DNA of 61,103 bases from assembly GCA_016178305.1 (NCBI GenBank), contig JACOTM010000026.1:1-61103 (forward strand), read 5' to 3'. The notes below the pieces were generated by a model. The model was not told where the DNA came from. It ran no database searches and worked only from the letters and a program-made list of their open reading frames with translations. The DNA comes from Flavobacteriia bacterium. Its GTDB lineage: Bacteria > Bacteroidota > Bacteroidia > Flavobacteriales_D > Crocinitomicaceae. Position numbers and translations under genes: made by a program. This document shows, piece by piece, positions 45,607-53,934 of the stretch (position 1 is its first letter; each line of letters begins with the position of its first letter).

Positions 45607-47082
45607 TTACCTTATCGCTTTAGCTGGTTTTTCTAGAAACCAAATTAAAGCAACATAAAGTAAAATAAACATGTTATGAACGAAGAATTTTCCTAGTGAT
45701 TGATCTTGGAAATTCAACATGACAGTCAAAAAGTAAAATAAAATTGCGACCCCCAAATACAACCAAAATTTCCGTAAATTATATTTAATAGGATAGTATT
45801 TCTGTCCTAAAATGTACGAAACAACCATTTGAAATGCGTAAACAATAAACGTTGCCCAAGCACTTGCCATATATCCGTAAGTTGGAATGAAAATTACATT
45901 CAATAAAATTGTTAAAGAAGCCCCCGCAATGGCAATGTAAGCTCCAAATTTTGTTTGTCCACTCAATTTATACCAAATACTTTGATTGAAATAAACACCA
46001 ACAAAAACATTTGCTAATAATAATATAGGAACAACATTTAATCCAACCCAATAAGATTCATTTCGAATAAAATGCTTAAAAAAATCGATGTTTAAAGATA
46101 CTAAAAGGAAAACAAAACAAACAACTGCAACAAAGTAGTTCATTACTTTACTGTAAATTTTATTTTTATCTTCATTTTTAGATTGTGCAAAAAAGAAAGG
46201 CTCCGCAGCATAGCGATAAGCTTGAATTAATATTGTAACCAACATCGAAAGTTTATAACAAGCACTGTAAATCCCAACTTCTGCTTCTGCTTTTAATTTT
46301 GCCGCTGATACTGATAAAGCGTTAGAAATCCCTTCATTGTATGTGATATGCTTTAATAAGATTCGATCTAACGTTTCGTTAATGATGCCTGCAAATCCAC
46401 CTATCATTAATGGGAATGCATAAACAATCATTTCCTTTGCTAATTGTGGTTCAAATTGAAATTGAATTTTTAAAAAATCTTTATATAAAAATAATGGTTT
46501 TACAAGTGATGCAAATAAATTGGCAAAAAGTATAAATAACACTCCTTCTTCAGGTCTTAATGGATTAAAAACAATCAGCATTAAAAAGAGATTTAACCCT
46601 ATATTTACCCCTATTGAAGCAAATTGAATGAAAGCAAATTTCTTTGCATTTTCTTCTGCTCGTAATTTTGCCAATGGTAAAGCTGAAATAGAATCAATAC
46701 ATACAATTGCTCCTAACAATACAATATACTCAATATGGTCTCCAAATAATAAGGCATTTGAAATACGCTGATTAAAAGTAACCAGCAATAAGAAAAAAAT
46801 GATATTCACACCTATTACGGTCAGAAAGCTATTTTGAAATACTAAATTCTTATCTTCTTTTACCTGTAAAAATCGGAAATAGGAAGTTTCCATTCCAAAA
46901 GTTAGTACTACTACTAAAAATGCAACATAAGCATAAAGCTCCGAAACTACTCCGTAATGTGAAGGTTCAGCAAAAACCTCAGTATATAGTGGTACCAATA
47001 GAAAATTCAATAGCCTCCCGATAATACTCGGAAGGCCATACATAGCCGTTTGACCCACTAATTTTTTTATCGGGTTCGACAT
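45607..47082 (-). CDS. Oligosaccharide flippase family (Wzx/MATE-like) protein
   Basis: 491 residues with about 14 hydrophobic segments. The N-terminus (VGQTAMYGLPSIIGRLLNFLLVPLYT) and MIVYAFPLMIGGFAGIINETLDRILL are typical of the polysaccharide-biosynthesis branch of the MOP superfamily. It should move lipid-linked glycan or peptidoglycan precursors across the inner membrane. The start overlaps the crotonase stop by one base (47082), so the two are co-transcribed. Confidence 0.88.
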   Translation of the reverse strand: MSNPIKKLVGQTAMYGLPSIIGRLLNFLLVPLYTEVFAEPSHYGVVSELYAYVAFLVVVLTFGMETSYFRFLQVKEDKNLVFQNSFLTVIGVNIIFFLLLVTFNQRISNALLFGDHIEYIVLLGAIVCIDSISALPLAKLRAEENAKKFAFIQFASIGVNIGLNLFLMLIVFNPLRPEEGVLFILFANLFASLVKPLFLYKDFLKIQFQFEPQLAKEMIVYAFPLMIGGFAGIINETLDRILLKHITYNEGISNALSVSAAKLKAEAEVGIYSACYKLSMLVTILIQAYRYAAEPFFFAQSKNEDKNKIYSKVMNYFVAVVCFVFLLVSLNIDFFKHFIRNESYWVGLNVVPILLLANVFVGVYFNQSIWYKLSGQTKFGAYIAIAGASLTILLNVIFIPTYGYMASAWATFIVYAFQMVVSYILGQKYYPIKYNLRKFWLYLGVAILFYFLTVMLNFQDQSLGKFFVHNMFILLYVALIWFLEKPAKAIR

Positions 47083-47858
47083 TAATTTCTAAAACTTGGT
47101 TTTCTTTTTTCTAAAAATGCTCCTGTTCCTTCTTTGAAATCAGCAGTACCGAAACATTTTCCAAATTCAGCAATTTCTACTTCAAATCCGTTCACTCCAT
47201 CTTCGAAGTTCGCGTTGATAGAACGAATTGCAGAAGCGATAGCCGAAGCTGAATTATTTAATATTTTTGAAGCGATTTCTTCTGCTTTAGCTAACAAATC
47301 TGCTTGTTCTACAACGTGATTTACCAATCCCCATTTTAAACCTTCTTCAGCAGTTAACATTCCAGCAGTGAATACAATTTCATTTGCTTTTCCTCGTCCG
47401 ATCAATTGTGCCAAACGTTGTGTTCCCCCATAACCAGGAATTACTCCTAATGAAACTTCAGGTAAACCCATTTTAGCATTTGTTGAAGCAACTCGAATGT
47501 GAGAAGCCATTGCCAATTCTAAACCGCCACCTAAAGCAAAACCATTAACAGCAGCGATAACTGGAGTTGATAAATTTGCAACAAAGTCAAATAAAAGTTC
47601 TTGACCTTTTTGAGCTAATTCACCCCCTTCTTCCACTGAAAAATCTGCAAATTCTTTAATGTCTGCACCAGCAACAAATGCTTTTTCTCCTGAACCAGTT
47701 AAAATGATCACACCCGTTTTAGCGTCTTTATTTGCAACATCTAAAGCAGTATGTAATTCTTGAATAGTTTCTTTGTTTAAAGCATTTAATTGAGAAGGAC
47801 GATTAATTGTAATCAACTGAATACCTCCTTTTTGTTCAACAAGTATGTTATTGTACAT
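47082..47858 (-). CDS. Enoyl-CoA hydratase/crotonase family protein
   Basis: 258 residues, full length for the family. The oxyanion-hole segments AGADIKEFADF and NGFALGGGLELAMASHIR are intact, and the catalytic Glu pair is present in ELAMASH and GLPEVSLGVIPGYGGTQRL, so hydratase activity is expected. It hydrates enoyl-CoA in fatty-acid or aromatic-acyl-CoA degradation; PaaZ in the same window makes a phenylacetate role possible, but the distance makes that speculative. It is followed directly by the flippase gene. Confidence 0.9.
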   Translation of the reverse strand: MYNNILVEQKGGIQLITINRPSQLNALNKETIQELHTALDVANKDAKTGVIILTGSGEKAFVAGADIKEFADFSVEEGGELAQKGQELLFDFVANLSTPVIAAVNGFALGGGLELAMASHIRVASTNAKMGLPEVSLGVIPGYGGTQRLAQLIGRGKANEIVFTAGMLTAEEGLKWGLVNHVVEQADLLAKAEEIASKILNNSASAIASAIRSINANFEDGVNGFEVEIAEFGKCFGTADFKEGTGAFLEKRKPSFRN

Positions 47859-48056
47859 GATTCTTAATTTTTGTTGAGGGTAAAGATACTTAATTTAGAA
47901 TAGATAAAAGACCCTAAGACAAAAGATATTAAGATAATTTAACTTAAAAACCTATGATTTAATCTTTACATTTAGTCGTCATTCTTCGATACTTTCTCCT
48001 ATCGTCGAAATACTCAGTCTGACTAAAATCAATAATTCAAAATCTAAAATCCAAAA

Positions 48057-48599
48057 TTATTTTCTGCTTCTCTTATAAATCTTAATTCCAATCATTAAAC
48101 CGATTGCAACACCAAAAAAGCCAAGCGTTCCTTTGATCCAAGAGATTGAATTTTGCATTTCAACCAAGAAAACGATAGCTACTAAAGCAAGTGTTGCTAC
48201 TTCGTTCCACATTCTTAATTGATTGGATTTCAATTTAAAAACACCTTGTTTCAATTTACCCATAATTTGCTGACATACAAAATGGTAAACCAATAGTAAC
48301 ACAACAAAAGTCAATTTGATATGCATCCAAGGTTGAGAAAAATAATACGAAAGATTTCCAAATAACATCCATAAACCAAAAGCAACCGTTAAAATCATCG
48401 CAGGAGTAGTGATGATCCACCATAATTTTTTCTCCATGATAATGAATTGTTCAGAAAGGATTTTTCGTTCCATTTCTGGTTTTTCTTGTGCTTCTGTATG
48501 ATAAATAAACAAGCGGACGATATAAAATAACCCGGCAAACCAACTTACTACAAAGATGATATGCAATGCTTTTAGAGTTTGTAATGTTTCGATATTCAT
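48057..48599 (-). CDS. hemJ: HemJ-type protoporphyrinogen IX oxidase
   Basis: 180 residues with four to five membrane helices. The conserved N-terminus KALHIIFVVSWFAGLFYIVRLFIYH, the middle IITTPAMILTVAFGLWMLF and QPWMHIKLTFVVLLLVYH with conserved His residues define HemJ, which oxidises protoporphyrinogen IX in heme synthesis. With ctaA (54756) it gives the window two heme-related genes. It is single, with 27 bp to the hepT relic upstream. Confidence 0.9.
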   Translation of the reverse strand: MNIETLQTLKALHIIFVVSWFAGLFYIVRLFIYHTEAQEKPEMERKILSEQFIIMEKKLWWIITTPAMILTVAFGLWMLFGNLSYYFSQPWMHIKLTFVVLLLVYHFVCQQIMGKLKQGVFKLKSNQLRMWNEVATLALVAIVFLVEMQNSISWIKGTLGFFGVAIGLMIGIKIYKRSRK

Positions 48600-48626
48600 G
48601 AGGTAAAAGTAATTAAAATTAAGATT

Positions 48627-48959
48627 CTAATTCTTCAATTTTTGTTGTACTTCTACTTTTAATTCAGGAAGATGATTTTTAATAATTGCCCAAACCATTG
48701 AAGCATCAACAGAATCATATGCATGAATAATTCGATTTCTAAATCCAACTATTTGTCTAGAACTTTTAAGCGAATCTATCGAATTAAGTTGATCAAATTT
48801 ATTTACCGCTTCACCTATTATTCCTAATTGTCTTTCAACAGCACTTTAAGTTTTGATATCAACTAAATATTCATTGAATGAATTTGTAGAAGTTGTAAAA
48901 TCTTCAATCAATTCAATAGCTTGTTTGATATCAGATAAATACTTCAGCGCTTTTTCCAT
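48627..48959 (-). pseudogene. HepT-type toxin gene with in-frame stop codon
   Basis: Minus-strand frame from ATG 48959 to TAG 48627 encodes a HEPN-like protein: MEKALKYLSDIKQAIELIED at the start, then SAVERQLGIIGEAVNKFDQL and FRNRIIHAYDSVDASMVWAI. The HepT signature RX4HXY is intact (RNRIIHAY). A TAA interrupts it at codon 38 (48848-48846), where relatives have a Gln (KTQSAVERQL), consistent with CAA to TAA. The gene overlaps MntA by 29 bp. As read, the toxin is not made. Confidence 0.85.
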
Positions 48960-49281
48960 CGTAAATTAGAATTTTTGTGGCATCAATATTTTTTCTTAAA
49001 TATGGATTTCTAATTGAAGCATCCGTCAATAAATCTACTTTTCGTTTAAAGAATAGTTCTAATTTATCCCATAAAGAAAGTAACTTTTCGCCTCGCTCCA
49101 ATGGATCAGAATCGTCAATTTCAACAAGTAAATCGATATCGCTAGTACTTGAATTAAAATGGTCTGTCACAGAAGATCCAAAAGCATATAATGACTTCAC
49201 TTTATGTGATTTACATAAGTCTTTAAAGTCATTTGTATCTTTTTTAATTTCGTCGTGAATTACCATATACCAAATATACAA
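48931..49281 (-). CDS. mntA: MntA-type nucleotidyltransferase antitoxin
   Basis: 116 residues from the outermost ATG; MVIHDEIKK at 49266 is an alternative start. The minimal nucleotidyltransferase fold has FGSSVTDHF followed by TSDIDLLVEID, the GSx~11DxD active site, and KVDLLTDASIR with the third catalytic Asp. In MntA-HepT systems this enzyme AMPylates Tyr of the RX4HXY toxin to neutralise it. Its partner HepT here carries a premature TAA, so MntA may be a free-standing survivor of the module. Confidence 0.87.
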   Translation of the reverse strand: MYIWYMVIHDEIKKDTNDFKDLCKSHKVKSLYAFGSSVTDHFNSSTSDIDLLVEIDDSDPLERGEKLLSLWDKLELFFKRKVDLLTDASIRNPYLRKNIDATKILIYDGKSAEVFI

Positions 49282-49337
49282 ATATTATTGAGTGGCTCAA
49301 AATATCAGAGGATTTAAGATGAATTAATTTTTTTATC

Positions 49338-49345
49338 TACATTTG
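49338..49345 (+). promoter_or_regulatory. -7 promoter box of the large membrane protein gene
   Basis: TACATTTG matches TAnnTTTG exactly; the coding start (TTG at 49371) is 25 bp below. No strong TTTG at the -33 position. It is divergent from MntA. Confidence 0.55.
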
Positions 49346-49370
49346 AGAGTTAGAGGAAATCAAGAAAAAA

Positions 49371-52202
49371 TTGGAGACAAACAAATTTTATTTTAAAAAT
49401 TTAAATAAAGGTGCCGTTTTAATAGCAATATATTTAGCTTTTTATCTTTTATATAACAATTTTATTGATTTCAATTTTAATCTCACAGATACTTCAAAAT
49501 TTTATATAAGTCAGGCGACAAAAGAAGGTGTGGATATCTCTAAAAGAGTTAGTTTTTTTTATAATATTGTTATTTCACTTTTTATTTTAATTCCAATTTT
49601 CTACCTGTTATTATCAAAAATTAATTCAAAAATCAACCCTATTCAGCGTAATTTGGATTCCACGTATCTTTTTTCTTTTATAGGAATCTCGTTGATCATT
49701 TCTTCCATCTTTGGATTAAAGAATGATAAAATAATGGAACTTAATTTTTATCTTTTTTTGATTGCTTATTTTCTATCAAATTATCAAAAAGGATTTAATC
49801 AGCATGGTTATTTTTTAAAATTATTTCCCATAATTCTGGTTTTAGGAATTATCATTCATACTGGTTTTATTTTTTTAATAAACTCAAAAGAATTCTTTTT
49901 GAAAAACAATTTAGGCTATTATTTAGTTATTTGTCTTTTCATTTTTTTAATATTTTTCTTCGCTAAAAAAAGTGGAAAAATAGAAGTAAAAAGTTTAATT
50001 CAATTCATTCAACCAATTGTTTTATTACCCCTTTTTCTTTTCATTTCAATTGAATCTGAATTCTTTTTTAAACTAAAATACAATACTTTTCTACCTTATA
50101 AATATCTTTTTTTAGGATTATTATTATCTAGTTGTATTATTTATTTTCTTTCGATTTATCGTTATAAAAAATTGAAAAAAGCGAAAAACATACTAGAAAA
50201 ACTGTTTTTACCCGCTTCATTGTTTTGTATTATACTGTTAACATCGTATCATCCTTTTATAGAAGAACCAACCGAAATGTTTGAAGCTGCAAATCCTGCA
50301 AATGCGCTTTTAAGAATATTTCAATTTAGAGAAATTCCATTTGTTGATTTCTTGAGTTCACACATGTTTTCTGAGCAATTTTTTGGATTGATTCATTCAT
50401 GGATTTTTGGATTTGATAAGCATTCTAGTTTTATGACTTATGGTTTTATATATGAAGCTATTTATCTTTTTCTTGCTTATATATTGTTCAAACGAATTTT
50501 TAATAATGGTATTTACTCATTTATATTCATTCTATTTTTTCCCTATTTCACAACATTAATTCATACAGGTTTATTCTTTTCAATTATTGCTTTTTTTCAA
50601 GTTATAAAGGTTATAAAAAATCAATCTGTTTTAAATTATTCAATTTTAATTTTTTGTGTCATTGGTTTAATTTTTTGGAGATTAGATACAGGAGCAGCAT
50701 CCTTATTTTCATTAATAGCGTTTGTTCCAATTTTGTATTATGTAGATCGCATAAAAATTCAATTTTCTTCTTTACTAAAAGCATGTGGTTATTTTTTATT
50801 GCTAACTATAGCAATTACAAGTTTGATTTTAGTTTATATCCAACCAACTGATCTTATTTCAAATATTAAAAGTGCTTTGCATTATACTTCGGCAAATCAA
50901 GCACATGGCTACCCAAATATTGTTACCGAATTGAATCAGCAATTTTTGTTATATCATGTGACATTTCCAATAATAGCTGTATTGATAATACTTTATATTG
51001 TTTATTATTTAAGACAAAATCAACTTGATGGATTGAATTCCTACTCGCTAAAAGCGTCTTTATTTCTTTTGATTGTATTTATTGCCAACTTTCAAAGAGG
51101 TTTGGTCCGTCATAATTTTATGGAAGGAAATGAAAGTTTTTTGATTTCTACATTTTATATAGGAATATCGTTGTTTCTTCTTTCGATGTTTCACTTAAAA
51201 AATGAATTTACACGCTTTACAATTTTGTTTACAGCATCTTTCACAATTATAGTAGGGCTAAAATATTTTCCATTAGAATCACAAATAAAAACAAAAGCAG
51301 AACTATTATTGAGCGAACCAACAATTAAAAATTTAGATTTGTATTTTAATAATCAAAATTTCAAAGGAAAATCAATTATTAATCAAAATTTCAGAGCTGA
51401 AAAACTGAATGATTTCGCACAATTTTTAAATCAACAATTAAAACCAAATCAATCTTTTTTTGATTTTTCTAATACTCCAATGTTGTATTATTATACTGGT
51501 AGAAAAGTTCCTTCTTATTTCTGTCAAAATCTTCAAAATACAATTGACGATTATTTACAATTAGAACAATTAAAAACATTAAATACAAAAGATTTCCCTA
51601 TCGTTGTTTATTCAAATTATCCTAAAACATGGTACGATGAAACAGATGGTGTAAGTAATTCAATGCGTCATTATTTAATTGCTGAGTACATTTATAAGAA
51701 TTATAAACCAATTGGAGTGTTAAATCAACATAGCATTTGGTTAGCTAAAGATCAAAAATTAAGAAAATCATTCTTTTTTCAAAAAGATACGATTTCAGAA
51801 GTCCCTCAGATAAATAATTATCAACGAGCAGCCTATTATATGAATCTTTATTTTTTGAAAAATAAACAGTATTTAAAAAAACAGTTTTTCATTAAACCTT
51901 ATAAAACAGATTCTCTTTATACTTATTTCAAGGTTCCAAAATTGTCAAAGAATAATGGATATATGTTAAAATTGAGATCCAATGCAACTCAATTAGCAAG
52001 GGAATTTAAAGTTGAACTTTTAGATGCTTCTAATTCTCTTATTGGTACGAATTTATTTTATTCTACTCCAGAAGCAAAAGAATATTTGATTCGATGGGGA
52101 AATCATTATTTAATCCATTTGAAAAAAGCACGATATATTCGTGTTTCAAAGTTCGACTTAGATAAAATTATTAATTTAGAATTTTATTTAGATGAACGTT
52201 AA
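49371..52202 (+). CDS. Large multi-pass membrane protein, function unknown
   Basis: 943 residues from a TTG start preceded by AGAGGAAATC. About 14 transmembrane segments occupy residues ~15-640, then a ~300-residue soluble C-terminal region (from QIKTKAELLLSEPTIKNLD). A luminal-looking loop contains HPFIEEPTEMFEAANPANAL and the loop-helix EIPFVDFLSSHMFSEQFFG. This plan (many helices, then a large soluble end) resembles GT-C-type glycosyltransferases that use lipid-linked donors, but I see no confirmed catalytic motif. Its last codons overlap the GT9 gene by 11 bp, so the two are coupled and probably act in the same glycan pathway. Confidence 0.72.
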   Translation: METNKFYFKNLNKGAVLIAIYLAFYLLYNNFIDFNFNLTDTSKFYISQATKEGVDISKRVSFFYNIVISLFILIPIFYLLLSKINSKINPIQRNLDSTYLFSFIGISLIISSIFGLKNDKIMELNFYLFLIAYFLSNYQKGFNQHGYFLKLFPIILVLGIIIHTGFIFLINSKEFFLKNNLGYYLVICLFIFLIFFFAKKSGKIEVKSLIQFIQPIVLLPLFLFISIESEFFFKLKYNTFLPYKYLFLGLLLSSCIIYFLSIYRYKKLKKAKNILEKLFLPASLFCIILLTSYHPFIEEPTEMFEAANPANALLRIFQFREIPFVDFLSSHMFSEQFFGLIHSWIFGFDKHSSFMTYGFIYEAIYLFLAYILFKRIFNNGIYSFIFILFFPYFTTLIHTGLFFSIIAFFQVIKVIKNQSVLNYSILIFCVIGLIFWRLDTGAASLFSLIAFVPILYYVDRIKIQFSSLLKACGYFLLLTIAITSLILVYIQPTDLISNIKSALHYTSANQAHGYPNIVTELNQQFLLYHVTFPIIAVLIILYIVYYLRQNQLDGLNSYSLKASLFLLIVFIANFQRGLVRHNFMEGNESFLISTFYIGISLFLLSMFHLKNEFTRFTILFTASFTIIVGLKYFPLESQIKTKAELLLSEPTIKNLDLYFNNQNFKGKSIINQNFRAEKLNDFAQFLNQQLKPNQSFFDFSNTPMLYYYTGRKVPSYFCQNLQNTIDDYLQLEQLKTLNTKDFPIVVYSNYPKTWYDETDGVSNSMRHYLIAEYIYKNYKPIGVLNQHSIWLAKDQKLRKSFFFQKDTISEVPQINNYQRAAYYMNLYFLKNKQYLKKQFFIKPYKTDSLYTYFKVPKLSKNNGYMLKLRSNATQLAREFKVELLDASNSLIGTNLFYSTPEAKEYLIRWGNHYLIHLKKARYIRVSKFDLDKIINLEFYLDER

Positions 52203-53409
52203 AAATCAAATATTAATAGATAAATACATTGCAAAGCCAATTGCTTATTTTTTGAATTTTATTGTTCAGATTTTAGGTCAAATACTTCGAATAAACCATG
52301 ATTTAGATAAATCTTTTGAAACGATTGCAGTTTGTAAATTCAAGGGAATGGGAAGTATTATTCAAGCGACTCCTTTACTAAATTCAATCAGAAAAAAACA
52401 CCCAAATGCAACTATAATTTTTGTTACTTCTAAATCAAATACAAAGATATTAGAACATCTCCCCATGATTGATCAAGTGATAACTGTCAATGATAAAGGA
52501 TTAGTTAATTTTAGTATTTCAGCTATAAAAGCATTAATAAAACTGATTAAAATTCGCCCAGATGTATATATTGATCTTGAAATTTACTCAGATTTTAGTA
52601 CATTATTTACACTATTTACACTTTCAAAAAACAGATTGGGTTTTTATTTGAGATCAAGCTCGTTTAGAACGGGGATTTATACACACATGATGTTTTTTAA
52701 TCCAAAAGCCCCTATTTCAAAAGTTTATTTACAAATGGCAAAATTGTTATATTGTGATGACATATCAGAAATTTATCCTTTAAAATATAAGTCTAAGTTT
52801 TATAAATCAATTGGCAAAGAATATATTGTTATCAATCCAAACGCATCCGATTTAAGAATAGAAAGAAGGTGGGATATTAAGAATTTTATTAAAATTATTG
52901 AATTATTATTAGTTGAATATTCTGATCTAAAAATTGTAATTGTTGGTAGTAAGGATGAGTTAGATTATACGAAAGAAATAGAGAAAATTATCAAAAATGA
53001 ACGATTAATCAATTCAACTGGAAAATTAACTATTGATGATTTAATTGGTGTTATTGCGAATGCAAAATTGATGTTAAGCAATGATACAGGTCCTATGCAT
53101 ATTGCTTTTAGTACAGAAACTCCGATAATATGTTTATTTGGTCCATGTTCACCTGATCAATATGGATTAAGTGAAAAAGCACATATAATCTATAAACCGG
53201 TTTATTGCAGTCCATGTGTTCATGATTTTACTACTCCTCCCTGCAATGGAGAAAATATTTGTATGAAATTAATTCAGGTGGGAGAGGTTTATTCTGTATT
53301 TAAAAAAATAAACTTTGAAATACATCAGAACCCAAAATTTACTAACTCAAACAAATTGATTTATTCATATAATGATAACACTTTAGGTATTCTAAAAACA
53401 GGTTTTTAA
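52192..53409 (+). CDS. Glycosyltransferase family 9 (heptosyltransferase-like)
   Basis: 405 residues. GT9 enzymes add heptose or related sugars to lipopolysaccharide or other glycans using ADP/NDP sugars. Typical features: KFKGMGSIIQATPLLNSIRKKHP at the N-domain, PNASDLRIERRWDI, and the donor-site block MLSNDTGPMHIAFSTETPIICLFGP. A C-terminal Cys cluster (KPVYCSPCVHDFTTPPCN) is present, as in many Bacteroidetes members. It overlaps the membrane protein gene by 11 bp. Degraded transposase sequence begins right after the stop codon. Confidence 0.88.
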   Translation: MNVKNQILIDKYIAKPIAYFLNFIVQILGQILRINHDLDKSFETIAVCKFKGMGSIIQATPLLNSIRKKHPNATIIFVTSKSNTKILEHLPMIDQVITVNDKGLVNFSISAIKALIKLIKIRPDVYIDLEIYSDFSTLFTLFTLSKNRLGFYLRSSSFRTGIYTHMMFFNPKAPISKVYLQMAKLLYCDDISEIYPLKYKSKFYKSIGKEYIVINPNASDLRIERRWDIKNFIKIIELLLVEYSDLKIVIVGSKDELDYTKEIEKIIKNERLINSTGKLTIDDLIGVIANAKLMLSNDTGPMHIAFSTETPIICLFGPCSPDQYGLSEKAHIIYKPVYCSPCVHDFTTPPCNGENICMKLIQVGEVYSVFKKINFEIHQNPKFTNSNKLIYSYNDNTLGILKTGF

Positions 53410-53452
53410 TCGGTTATGGTCGTATCGAAACTAGAATATAGGGTTATTGCTT

Positions 53453-53596
53453 GATGCAGCTAAGAATATTGCGATGTATTATTCATTCTTTGCAACCTGC
53501 AAAAAGAATGATGTTAACCCACTCAAGTGGTTGAGTTATGTTCTCAAGAATATCAATAACACCAAATTGCCAGAACTTAATAAGTTGCTCCCTTAG
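53453..53596 (+). mobile_element. IS66-family transposase, C-terminal relic
   Basis: The frame from 53453 to a TAG at 53596 encodes 47 residues: DAAKNIAMYYSFFATCKKN, DVNPLKWLSYVLKNINNTK, LPELNKLLP. This is the 3' end of an IS66-type transposase, where NPxxWLxYVLxxI is characteristic. The rest of the transposase is missing. Immediately before it (53412-53438) the words GYGRIETRI resemble the HGRIETR motif of ISAs1-type transposases, too short to call. I see no terminal inverted repeats, so the element is dead and partly deleted. Confidence 0.8.
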
Positions 53597-53756
53597 TATA
53601 TTGATTGTATTTTATTGGATTAAACAACATAATTACTCAAGCAAATACATTAATAGAATATTAACAGGCTATCAAAAATATGAAAAACGTGCAAATGCAT
53701 TTAACGCAACAACTTAAACCGTTGTTTTCCAATTAAATAAGTACATTGTGATTGTT
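53597..53756. other. Non-coding spacer between IS relic and half tRNA
   Basis: About 160 bp of AT-rich sequence without a gene. It has replaced whatever continued the tRNA gene at 53757. I see nothing else in it. Confidence 0.5.
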
Positions 53757-53796
53757 ATTATGAGTCAGGTGCTCTAACCAACTGAGCTATAGGACC
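53757..53796 (-). tRNA. 5' half of a tRNA-Met (CAU) gene, truncated
   Basis: On the minus strand the sequence from 53796 reads GGTCCTATAGCTCAGTTGG and on through TTAGAGCACCTGACTCATAAT (acceptor 5' strand, D arm, anticodon arm with CAT). At 53757 it breaks off in the anticodon stem and continues as AACAATCAC. T arm, 3' acceptor strand and CCA are absent. A complete promoter precedes it (53833-53863). It is therefore a non-functional remnant that may still be transcribed. Confidence 0.85.
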
Positions 53797-53832
53797 GAGA
53801 AATATTCATTAGAAATGAATCATTTCAGGTTG

Positions 53833-53863
53833 CAAATATAAGAGTATGAAATGGAAATGCAAG
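53833..53863 (-). promoter_or_regulatory. Intact promoter of the half tRNA
   Basis: On the minus strand CTTG (53863-53860), a 19-bp spacer and TATATTTG (53840-53833), the same elements as in front of rimP. The start would be about 30 bp above the tRNA 5' end. Confidence 0.6.
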
Positions 53864-53913
53864 AGAAAATGTGAAATAAGAGTATGAAATGGAAATGCAA
53901 GAGAAAATGTGAA
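53838..53913. repeat. Exact 38-bp tandem duplication
   Basis: The unit beginning ATAAGAGTATGAAATGG occurs twice in a row (53838-53875 and 53876-53913). It covers the -33 box and spacer of the tRNA-half promoter and lies directly before the TauE/SafE gene end (53935). Recent, since the copies are identical over the whole unit as far as I can align. Confidence 0.85.
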
Positions 53914-53934
53914 AAAAATACGGATCAAGATGAA

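Noticed and set aside
53412-53438. GYGRIETRI as an ISAs1-like transposase fragment
   Set aside because: Only nine residues before a TAG; mentioned with the IS66 relic but too short to call.
53757-53796. Functional tRNA-Met gene
   Set aside because: The anticodon stem, T arm and 3' acceptor strand are missing.
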